This document shows, piece after piece, positions 1 through 5,060 of a stretch of DNA of 6,282 nt. The translations under genes and the position numbers were made by a program. Location: contig JASLBX010000416.1 of NCBI GenBank assembly GCA_030146385.1, positions 1 to 6,282 of the forward strand. The letters are read 5' to 3'. Numbering within the stretch: the first letter of the stretch is position 1; the number at the start of each line of letters is the position of its first letter. This stretch comes from Jiangellaceae bacterium. GTDB lineage: Bacteria > Actinomycetota > Actinomycetes > Jiangellales > Jiangellaceae. A model generated the notes under the pieces. That model was not told where the DNA came from. It saw nothing but the letters and a program-made list of their open reading frames with translations, and ran no database searches.

Positions 1-1
1 G

Positions 2-430
2 TCGATCCTGTCCTGCTGGGGAGTGGCCGGCGGGCGGGCCGGGCGGCCGTTCTCGGTGACGGTCGACCCCGGCGGACCGCGCGAACGCGACGTGGACGCC
101 CTAGCCGACGCCGAACCGGTGACTGCCGGCGAGGTGATCCGGATCCGGACGACCGGTGGCGGTGGCTGGGGCGACCCGCTGGACCGCCCGGTCGACGAAG
201 TGCTGCGCGACCTGCGCTGGGGCAAAGTCTCGGTGGCCGGCGCCCGGGACGACTATGGTGTCGTGGTCACCGGCGATCCGGACGATCCCGGGCTGGACGA
301 AGCGGCGACGGCGGGTCTGCGCGACGAGATGCGCCGCTCGCGCATCGGCGATGAGCCGTTCTTTGACCGTGGGCCCGGCTACTCCCGCCTCTCCGGCGGC
401 GCCCCAGCCGCCCCCGTAGACTTCCGCTGA
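2..430 (+). CDS. hyuB: Hydantoinase B/oxoprolinase subunit, C-terminal end (partial)
   Basis: The reading frame is open from the left edge to the TGA at 428-430, so this is the last ~142 residues of a longer protein. Full family members usually have about 500-600 residues. A GTG at 23 is in frame, but the residues upstream (SILSCWG) continue the family pattern, so it is not the start. Seen: the Gly-rich GGGGWGDP motif (155-178), followed by the closing segment of HyuB proteins with a V-L-x-D-x-x-x-G-K-V-S pattern and then A-R-x-D-Y-G-V-V. Known: HyuB works with HyuA in ATP-dependent opening of cyclic amides such as hydantoins or 5-oxoproline, and related pairs are acetone-type carboxylases. 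Inference: a hyuA gene probably lies upstream, and the pair belongs with the amidohydrolase and carbamate kinase downstream. The substrate cannot be told from this fragment. Confidence 0.9.
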   Translation, partial: SILSCWGVAGGRAGRPFSVTVDPGGPRERDVDALADAEPVTAGEVIRIRTTGGGGWGDPLDRPVDEVLRDLRWGKVSVAGARDDYGVVVTGDPDDPGLDEAATAGLRDEMRRSRIGDEPFFDRGPGYSRLSGGAPAAPVDFR

Positions 431-433
431 TAT

Positions 434-516
434 GCAAGTCGGGTTCGACACGCCGTTCTGTCCAATTCGTAGCACTCGTATAAAGCCGACATTTCGGCGG
501 GTGGAACCCGACTTGC
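434..516. repeat. 13-bp perfect inverted repeat enclosing a small hairpin
   Basis: GCAAGTCGGGTTC (434-446) is matched exactly by its reverse complement GAACCCGACTTGC (504-516), with 57 bp between the arms. A second, smaller stem lies inside: GCCGA (485-489), loop CATT, TCGGC (494-498). The structure begins 3 bp after the hyuB stop and fills most of the 135-bp gap before arcC. No T-run follows the right arm, so it is not a standard intrinsic terminator. It could be a folded RNA element in read-through transcripts, a pair of operator half-sites for a looping regulator, or a small mobile or palindromic unit. The repeat is certain; its role is not known. Confidence 0.85.
456..484 (+). promoter_or_regulatory. 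Candidate promoter for arcC-amidohydrolase genes
   Basis: TATAAA at 479-484 stands out in this GC-rich DNA and could be a -10 box. At 17-bp spacing the -35 position holds TTCTGT (456-461), a poor match. The segment also holds TCGTA twice (467-471 and 476-480), 9 bp apart. If real, transcription would start near 490, after the left arm of the inverted repeat and before the right arm. The call rests mainly on the -10 box. Confidence 0.28.
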
Positions 517-565
517 GTGATCAGCGCGGGCAGGGCAGCGTGCGCGTGGTTGACTGTGCTTCACC

Positions 566-1504
566 ATGAGGGTGCTCATCGCGCTGGGCGGCAACGCCAT
601 GACCGCGCCGGACGGTCGTGCTCGCCCGGAAGACCAGATCGCGGCCGTCGCCAAGGCGGTCGAACCGGTGGCCGACCTGGTCGCCGAAGGACAGGACGTC
701 GTGCTCACGCACGGCAACGGCCCGCAGGTGGGCAACCTGCTGGTCAAGAACGAGTTGGCGGCCGCGGTCGTCCCGCCGGTGACCCTGGACTGGTGTGGCG
801 CGCAGACCCAGGGCACCATCGGGTTCATCCTGATCAATGCGCTCGAGCACGCCCTGGCTGCCAGGAGCATCGACCGCCACATCGCGGCCGTCGTGACGCG
901 CACCAGGGTGGACGAGCACGATCCAGGGTTCGCCCGTCCGACCAAGCCGATCGGCCGTTACCTGCCGCAGGACGAGGCGCAGGCGATGATCGAGCACGGC
1001 CAGAACTGGGAGGACCGCGGCGAGCGTGGTTGGCGGCGGGTCGTGGCTAGCCCCCAGCCGCTGGAAATCCTGGACGCACCCGCCGTGGAATCGCTGATCG
1101 CGGCGGGCTTCGTCGTCGTGGCGGCCGGCGGCGGGGGAGTGCCGGTCGTCCGGGACGAGGACGGCGCCATCCGCGGCGTCGAGGCTGTGATCGACAAAGA
1201 CCTCGCGGCCGCCCTCCTCGGCCGCACGGTCGGCGCCGATGTCCTCATCATCGCCACGGACGTCGACCACGTGATGCTCGGCTACGGTACAGACGACGCC
1301 AAGGCGATCGAGCAGGCGGACGTCCGGACCATTCGCGGCTACGCGGCCGACGGCCACTTCGCTGCCGGCAGCATGGGGCCGAAGGTCGAGGCCGCCTGCC
1401 GGTTCGTCGAGCAGGGTGGCCGGAGAGCCGTCGTCACGTCACTCGACCGGATCGCCGCGGCCGTCCACGGCGAGGCAGGAACTGAGATCATCCCCGGTAA
1501 CTGA
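566..1504 (+). CDS. arcC: Carbamate kinase
   Basis: Carbamate kinase (312 aa, normal family length ~310) interconverts carbamoyl phosphate + ADP and carbamate + ATP in the cytoplasm. Catabolic operons use it to make ATP. It belongs to the amino acid kinase fold. Visible motifs: ALGGNA (6-11), the THGNGPQVGN phosphate-binding loop (48-57), DWCGAQTQG (75-83), KPIGRY (127-132), the AAGGGGVPV loop (186-194), VIDKD (208-212), ATDVD (230-234) and GSMGPKVEA (268-276). The lysines at 127, 211 and 273 correspond to conserved active-site lysines. The ATG is chosen because MRVLIALGGNA matches the family N-terminus. The upstream sequence has no good Shine-Dalgarno. The next gene starts 17 bp after the stop, so the two are probably co-transcribed. 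No arcA or argF is nearby, which argues against a role in arginine deiminase fermentation. A carbamoyltransferase supplying carbamoyl phosphate is not in view. Confidence 0.95.
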   Translation: MRVLIALGGNAMTAPDGRARPEDQIAAVAKAVEPVADLVAEGQDVVLTHGNGPQVGNLLVKNELAAAVVPPVTLDWCGAQTQGTIGFILINALEHALAARSIDRHIAAVVTRTRVDEHDPGFARPTKPIGRYLPQDEAQAMIEHGQNWEDRGERGWRRVVASPQPLEILDAPAVESLIAAGFVVVAAGGGGVPVVRDEDGAIRGVEAVIDKDLAAALLGRTVGADVLIIATDVDHVMLGYGTDDAKAIEQADVRTIRGYAADGHFAAGSMGPKVEAACRFVEQGGRRAVVTSLDRIAAAVHGEAGTEIIPGN

Positions 1505-1511
1505 GAGGTGG
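1503..1511 (+). promoter_or_regulatory. Ribosome binding site of the ring-opening amidohydrolase
   Basis: GAGAGGTGG overlaps the arcC TGA stop (1502-1504) and sits 10 bp before the ATG at 1522. A binding site placed in the preceding stop codon supports translational coupling with arcC and fixes the start of the next gene. Confidence 0.6.
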
Positions 1512-1521
1512 AACCAACGTC

Positions 1522-2622
1522 ATGCCCGAAGCCATCGAGGTCCCCAAGATTGCGCTCAAGCACGTCAGCGACGCGTCAGGGCTGGCCGAGCTGATCCATG
1601 CCGGCGTGGTGGAGGCCGACCGGGTCATCGCGGTGATCGGAAAGACCGAGGGCAACGGCGGAGTCAACGACTACACGCGGATCATCGCCGACCGGGCGTT
1701 CCGCGAGGTCCTGGTCGAGAAGGGTTCCCGCGCGGAGGAGGACGTCAAGCAGGTGCCGTTCGTCTGGTCCGGCGGGACGGACGGGGTGCTTAGCCCGCAT
1801 GCGACGGTGTTCGCCACGACCGACCAAGCGGAGCCGACCGACGAGCCGCGGCTGACTGTGGGCATCGCGATGAGCGAGCCGATCCTCCCCGAAGAGATCG
1901 GCCGGAGCGGCATGATCGAGAAGGTGGCCGCCGGGGTGAAGACCGCGATGGATCGAGCCGGAATCACCGATCCGGCCGACGTCCATTATGTCCAGACCAA
2001 GACACCGCTACTGACGATCGACACCATCCGCGACGCGAAGTCCCGCGGCCAGACGGTCTGGACCGAGCACACTCTGGAGTCGATGGACCTGTCCAACGGA
2101 TGCACGGGGCTGGGCATTGCGGTCGCCCTGGGCGAGATCGAGATGCCGTCGGACGAAGATGTGATGAAGAACCGCGCCCTGTACTCGTCGGTCGCATCGT
2201 GCTCCTCCGGCGTCGAGATGGACCGGGCGCAGATCGTGGTCGTGGGCAACGCACGAGGGGTCGGTGGCCGGTACCGGATCGGGCACTCGGTGATGCGCGA
2301 CGCGCTCGACGCGGACGGAATCTGGGCGGCGATCAGCGACGCCGGTCTCGACCTCCCCGACCGCCCGCATCCCGATGACCTCGGCGGCCGGCTGGTCAAC
2401 GTGTTCCTCAAATGCGAGGCGAGCCAGGACGGGATGGTGCGCGGGCGGCGCAACGCCATGCTGGACGACTCCGACGTGCATTGGCACCGCCAGATCAAGG
2501 CGTGTGTCGGTGGTGTCGCCGCCTCAGTGACCGGCGACCCGGCCGTGTTCGTGTCGGTGTCCGCGGCCCATCAAGGCCCGGATGGAGGCGGCCCCGTAGC
2601 GGCCATCGTCGATCTCGGCTGA
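1522..2622 (+). CDS. Ring-opening amidohydrolase (cyanuric acid hydrolase/barbiturase family)
   Basis: This 366-aa protein has the usual length for the cyanuric acid amidohydrolase/barbiturase family, whose members open cyclic ureides: cyanuric acid to carboxybiuret, or barbituric acid to ureidomalonate. The fold has three related subdomains around one active site, each giving a Lys-Ser pair. Here these appear as K41 (GKTEGNGGVND) with S83 (WSGGTDGVLSPH), K160 (VQTKTPLLT) with a serine in the SSVASCSSGVEM segment (222-233), and K297 (VNVFLKCEAS) with S345 (FVSVSAAHQGPDGGGP). The third serine segment reads S-V-S-A-A-H, whereas Pseudomonas AtzD, as I recall it, has S-G-G-A-E-H. This could affect specificity, so neither cyanuric acid nor barbiturate can be assigned. 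The gene is downstream of hyuB and arcC, which suggests a path in which the opened ring yields a carbamoyl group for ATP recovery. It is the last gene of the plus-strand block. Confidence 0.93.
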   Translation: MPEAIEVPKIALKHVSDASGLAELIHAGVVEADRVIAVIGKTEGNGGVNDYTRIIADRAFREVLVEKGSRAEEDVKQVPFVWSGGTDGVLSPHATVFATTDQAEPTDEPRLTVGIAMSEPILPEEIGRSGMIEKVAAGVKTAMDRAGITDPADVHYVQTKTPLLTIDTIRDAKSRGQTVWTEHTLESMDLSNGCTGLGIAVALGEIEMPSDEDVMKNRALYSSVASCSSGVEMDRAQIVVVGNARGVGGRYRIGHSVMRDALDADGIWAAISDAGLDLPDRPHPDDLGGRLVNVFLKCEASQDGMVRGRRNAMLDDSDVHWHRQIKACVGGVAASVTGDPAVFVSVSAAHQGPDGGGPVAAIVDLG

Positions 2623-2668
2623 CCGCCGCCTGACCGGCTGACCGGCCGCTAGGCCTGAGAGCAGGCTA
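2623..2668. terminator. Possible bidirectional terminator between convergent genes
   Basis: The 43-bp gap between the amidohydrolase stop and the sigma-factor stop holds a tandem TGACCGGC (2631-2638, 2639-2646). It also has a small stem GGCC-GCTA-GGCC (2644-2655) and a second stem GCCTG-AGAG-CAGGC (2653-2666) that touches the TAG stop of the sigma gene (2666-2668 on the minus strand). The two stems share bases and would be alternatives. Neither has a T-run, so termination is inferred from the tail-to-tail position and GC-rich stems. Confidence 0.3.
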
Positions 2669-3472
2669 CGCGGCCAGGTGCTCGCTGCCTTGGCGCACGC
2701 GTTCGCGGTCCTGCTCGCTATCGCCGTCGCCGTCCACCCACTCCGCCGGCAGGTCGACGTCGTCGAGGAAGTAGTCGCGTAACCGGGTCAGCGTCCTGGT
2801 GAGCAGGCGCGACACGTGCATCTGCGAGATGTCGAGCTCCTCGGCGATCTCGCGCTGCGTCCGCTCGCCGAAGAACCGGAGGGTCAGCATGCGGCGTTCC
2901 CGCTCCGGCAACCGGGTCAGAACCTTCCGCAGCGCCTCACGGGCCTCGACGTTGTCGAGCGCGGTCTCGTCGAAGCCGAGCCGCTCACCGATGGTCGGCC
3001 CGCCTGGCTCCTCCTTCATCGCCGGTGCGTCCAGGGACGTGGCGGAGTAGGCGGACGCCGCATCGAGCGCCTCGAGGACCTCCTCGTCGGTGACCTCGAG
3101 CAGGTCGGAGATCTCGCCCACCGTCGGGGAGCGGCCGAGCTCGCGGGACAGCTGGTCGACGGCCGCCTGGACGCGCAGGGTGAGCTCCTGCAGGCCGCGC
3201 GGCACGCGGACGGCCCAGCACGCGTCGCGGAAGTGCCGGCGCAGCTCACCGAGAATGGTGGGCACGGCGTACCGGGGGAAGTCAGCGCCCTTTTCGGGAT
3301 CGAACCGTTGGGCCGCCTTGACCAGGCCGAGCATGGCAACCTGCACCAGATCCTCGAGCGGTTCACCCCGTCCGGTATAGCGGCTCGCGATTCGCCGGGC
3401 GAGCGGTATGTGACGCTCAACAAGTTCGTTGTGAGTCGGCAGTGTCATAGGTTCAGCCCGTTGCATAGTCAA
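2666..3472 (-). CDS. SigB/SigF-family (group 3) RNA polymerase sigma factor
   Basis: A 268-aa alternative sigma factor of the stress/sporulation SigB/SigF/SigG type, which directs RNA polymerase to general-stress promoters. Region 2 is clear at about 17-85 (DLVQVAMLGLVKAAQRFDP, then FPRYAVPTILGELRRHFRD). Region 3 follows with VRVPRGLQEL (88-97) and GRSPTVGEISD (113-123). Region 4 (about 178-235) has LPERERRMLTLRF and the helix-turn-helix TQREIAEELDISQMHVSRL (205-223). There is no region 1.1, as expected for group 3. An acidic, hydrophilic tail of ~35 residues follows region 4. The start is taken as TTG at 3472 because GAGGG lies 8 bp upstream; ATGs at 3466 and 3448 are possible but have poorer ribosome sites. 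Known: such factors are held by an RsbW-type anti-sigma kinase and freed by a dephosphorylated STAS antagonist. A STAS gene and a PP2C phosphatase are close by; the kinase is not in the window. Confidence 0.95.
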   Translation of the reverse strand: MTMQRAEPMTLPTHNELVERHIPLARRIASRYTGRGEPLEDLVQVAMLGLVKAAQRFDPEKGADFPRYAVPTILGELRRHFRDACWAVRVPRGLQELTLRVQAAVDQLSRELGRSPTVGEISDLLEVTDEEVLEALDAASAYSATSLDAPAMKEEPGGPTIGERLGFDETALDNVEAREALRKVLTRLPERERRMLTLRFFGERTQREIAEELDISQMHVSRLLTRTLTRLRDYFLDDVDLPAEWVDGDGDSEQDRERVRQGSEHLAA

Positions 3473-3480
3473 AGTTCAAT

Positions 3481-3485
3481 CCCTC
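3481..3485 (-). promoter_or_regulatory. Ribosome binding site supporting the TTG start of the sigma factor
   Basis: Read on the minus strand this is GAGGG, 8 bp before the TTG at 3472. It is 14 bp from the ATG at 3466 and farther still from the ATG at 3448, so it favours the TTG start. No other purine-rich run close to those ATGs is as good. Confidence 0.45.
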
Positions 3486-3490
3486 ATCGG

Positions 3491-3522
3491 GTTGCTGCCC
3501 GTAGTGGTTGCTACCCGGTAGT
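3491..3522. repeat. Imperfect direct repeat in the sigma/Balon-like divergent region
   Basis: GTTGCTGCCCGTAGT (3491-3505) is followed after 1 bp by GTTGCTACCCGGTAGT (3507-3522). The copies differ by one substitution and one inserted G. The 16-bp period is about one and a half helical turns. They lie just upstream of the sigma-factor ribosome site and would fall in its 5' leader or core promoter. They could be tandem binding sites for a regulator; on the minus strand the copies contain GGGTAG and GGGCAG, which resemble SigB-type -10 boxes. The function is inferred only from position. Confidence 0.6.
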
Positions 3523-3526
3523 CACC

Positions 3527-3552
3527 TTCCCCGTGACGGCTTCGTTGCAAAC
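3527..3552 (-). promoter_or_regulatory. Weak SigB/SigF-like promoter candidate for the sigma gene
   Basis: On the minus strand, GTTT (3552-3549) is followed after 16 bp by GGGGAA (3532-3527). The stress-sigma consensus is roughly GTTT, 14-16 bp, GGGTA(T/A), so the -35 half and spacing fit while the -10 half has a mismatch at the T. It would place the start about 45-50 bp before the sigma gene and would fit autoregulation. The match is weak. Confidence 0.25.
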
Positions 3553-3554
3553 TT

Positions 3555-3562
3555 GTGATCAC
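3555..3562. promoter_or_regulatory. 8-bp palindrome near the middle of the divergent intergenic region
   Basis: GTGATCAC is a perfect palindrome between the two divergent genes (gap 3473-3597). It could be the core of an operator seen by both promoters. The flanks do not extend the symmetry, and an 8-bp palindrome can occur by chance. Confidence 0.25.
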
Positions 3563-3581
3563 GCGTACAGCGCCCAGTGGC

Positions 3582-3587
3582 GGGTAA
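3582..3587 (+). promoter_or_regulatory. SigB/SigF-type -10-like box before the Balon-like gene
   Basis: GGGTAA lies 10 bp upstream of the ATG at 3598 and matches the -10 element of SigB/SigF-type promoters. It would give a transcript starting at or a few bases before the ATG, which fits the absence of a Shine-Dalgarno. No GTTT is found at the expected -35 distance, so the promoter is only half supported. Confidence 0.3.
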
Positions 3588-3597
3588 ATCGGCCGTC

Positions 3598-4710
3598 ATG
3601 AGCTACCCGTTGTCCCGTCTTTCGCATCTGTACCGCGAGTCCGGACCTTGGACGTTCGTGCAGCTGGACGTGGGTTTGGACCCGCACGGTCCCGGCCAGG
3701 CCTTGCCGCTGAGGTGGCAGGGCCTGCGGGACATACTCGTCGAAAAGGATGTACCCCACGAACAACTAGCCGCCATCGACGAGGTGTTCGAAACCGCCTC
3801 CGAACACGGTGGACAAGCCTGCCGCTTCGTGCTCGCCGGACCGCGGGGAATCGTAGTCGACGAGACGCTCGAATCCCTTCCATCCTGCGCAAACCAAGCG
3901 GAGGTGGCCGGGATCCCGCTGCTCGGCCCACTGATCCGCGCCAGCGCGCATGACCTGCCGTACCTCGTGGTCGAGGCCGGCCGGGAAGGCGCGCGGGTTT
4001 CCGCCTTCAGGGCCGACGGCCAGCCCGTCCAGGCTGAGGATGTGGAGGGCGAAACGGTTCACCTGACCAAGGTCCATGGCGGCGGCTGGGCGCATCGCCG
4101 GTTCCAGCAGACCACCGAGGAAGCCTGGCGTCGCAACGCCCAGGAGGTCGAGGAAGTGGTTCACCGCTACTGGACGAACGCCGGCGCCAGAATGATCGTC
4201 CTGACCGGCGACGTCCGGGCGCGCGAGCAGCTCCGAGCACAGCTGCCTGCGCCCTTGCAGGGGAGCGTCATGGAGCTGGACGTCCAGACCAGGCCACCGG
4301 GCACGGAGGAGCACGCGGTGGCCGACGCCATCGCCGAGCATCGGGATGAGCTCGCCGATCAGGAGCGGGCTCGGCTCTCCGAACGGTTCGGTGAAGGCCA
4401 GCCGCGCGGGCTGGCCGTCGAAGGCGTCGGCGAGACGGTCCACGCGCTGCGGCAGGCCCAGGTCGACTTCCTGGTCATGGATTTCGACGCACTCGAGGGC
4501 AGGAACATGCTGGCGCTGCGTGACGAGCCCTGGGTCGCGACCGGACATGAGGGTGTCACCGGCACGAGCGTGCTCACCGAAGCCCCCGCTGCGGACGTCC
4601 TGCTGCGGGCGGGTGCCCTGACCGATGCGCGCCTGCTTCCGGCCAATCGCGCCCAGGTCGGATCCGACGGAGTGGCGGCGCTCCTGCGCTGGCCGGCCGG
4701 CCCGCAGTAA
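3598..4710 (+). CDS. Rv2629/Balon-type eRF1-like protein (baeRF family), probable ribosome hibernation factor
   Basis: A 370-aa protein resembling mycobacterial Rv2629, a bacterial archaeo-eukaryotic release-factor (baeRF) relative often labelled 'peptide chain release factor 1'. Known: Balon from Psychrobacter and its mycobacterial relative bind the ribosomal A site during dormancy, and Rv2629 belongs to the DosR dormancy regulon. Seen: an N-terminal part with PWTFVQLDV (17-25) and LPLRWQGLRDIL; the family signature KVHGGGWAHRRFQQ (158-171) leading into the middle domain; VLTGDVRAREQL in that domain; and a C-terminal domain with DFLVMDFDAL and, near the end, LLRAGALTDARLLP and DGVAALLRWP. 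No GGQ peptide-release motif is present, so a true release factor is unlikely. The start is the ATG giving MSYPLSRLSHLY; an in-frame GTG at 3577 adds 7 residues but has no ribosome site. The gene is divergent from the stress sigma factor and is a plausible member of its regulon. It has no transmembrane segment or signal peptide. Confidence 0.85.
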   Translation: MSYPLSRLSHLYRESGPWTFVQLDVGLDPHGPGQALPLRWQGLRDILVEKDVPHEQLAAIDEVFETASEHGGQACRFVLAGPRGIVVDETLESLPSCANQAEVAGIPLLGPLIRASAHDLPYLVVEAGREGARVSAFRADGQPVQAEDVEGETVHLTKVHGGGWAHRRFQQTTEEAWRRNAQEVEEVVHRYWTNAGARMIVLTGDVRAREQLRAQLPAPLQGSVMELDVQTRPPGTEEHAVADAIAEHRDELADQERARLSERFGEGQPRGLAVEGVGETVHALRQAQVDFLVMDFDALEGRNMLALRDEPWVATGHEGVTGTSVLTEAPAADVLLRAGALTDARLLPANRAQVGSDGVAALLRWPAGPQ

Positions 4711-4715
4711 AGGGG

Positions 4716-5060
4716 TCAGGAAGTGATGATGTCGTCGGAGTCCTGCGACCAGCCGACCACTTGCAGCACCGGCAACAAGTGCGGTGCAAGATCCTTGAGC
4801 ACGAGCCGGCGGTTCTGCTGGGCCAGCCGGCGAGATGCTTCCGCGAGCACGCGCATGCCGCTGACCTCGATGAACGCCAGCTGGCTCAGGTCGATATGGA
4901 CGTCGCCGCGGTGAGTGTCAACCATGTTCGTCACCGCAGCGGTGAACTCCGCCAAGCTCCGGAAGTCGACGTCTCCGGCGATGGCGAGGCCGGGTGGATC
5001 AGTGATGTTCGTGATGCGGAGGGTCGTGGCTCTCGATGCCTCACGATCTTCCGTGCTCAA
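4716..5060 (-). CDS. STAS-domain anti-sigma factor antagonist (RsbV/SpoIIAA-like)
   Basis: A 114-aa single-domain STAS protein, the usual size for this family. Seen: a first strand with LRITNI and GLAIAGDVDF, then the hallmark VHIDLSQLAFIEVSGMRVL (54-71) and a C-terminal half with RLVLKDLAPHLLPVLQVVGW. S67 aligns with the serine that an RsbW-type kinase phosphorylates. The usual D-S/T-S-G is here E65-V66-S67-G68. Known role: the unphosphorylated form binds the anti-sigma kinase and frees the sigma factor. The TTG start at 5060 overlaps the phosphatase stop (TTGA, 4 bp), and an in-frame TAA shortly upstream leaves no ATG or GTG alternative. The pair is thus very likely translationally coupled: the phosphatase would activate this protein. 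Its stop lies 5 bp from the end of the convergent Balon-like gene. Confidence 0.9.
   Translation of the reverse strand: MSTEDREASRATTLRITNITDPPGLAIAGDVDFRSLAEFTAAVTNMVDTHRGDVHIDLSQLAFIEVSGMRVLAEASRRLAQQNRRLVLKDLAPHLLPVLQVVGWSQDSDDIITS

Noticed and set aside
440..452. tRNA T-arm-like GGGTTCGAC beside the inverted repeat
   Set aside because: No acceptor stem, anticodon arm or D arm can be built around it; the similarity is limited to the GGTTCGA core.
485..520. Intrinsic terminator after hyuB
   Set aside because: Stems exist but no T-run follows 498 or 516, so it is described as an inverted repeat of unknown role.
379..945. Long minus-strand open frame opposite hyuB end and arcC
   Set aside because: High-GC DNA gives long antisense frames; its residues are low-complexity Arg/Ala/Ser with no family pattern, and it covers a clear arcC.
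521..1357. 278-codon minus-strand frame opposite arcC
   Set aside because: Shadow frame of a conserved kinase; no recognisable motif and no ribosome site.
2560..2562. S347 as the third catalytic serine of the amidohydrolase
   Set aside because: Alignment by the HQGP motif places S345 on the conserved serine; S347 falls on a glycine position.
3577..3597. GTG at 3577 as start of the Balon-like protein
   Set aside because: It adds only 7 residues before MSYPL, has no ribosome site, and would place the GGGTAA box inside the gene.
2816..3601. 261-codon plus-strand frame opposite the sigma factor
   Set aside because: It mirrors the sigma gene codons, and the sigma regions 2-4 on the other strand are unmistakable.
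3766..4548. 260-codon minus-strand frame opposite the Balon-like gene
   Set aside because: Antisense shadow; the plus-strand frame carries the family signature and C-terminal motifs.
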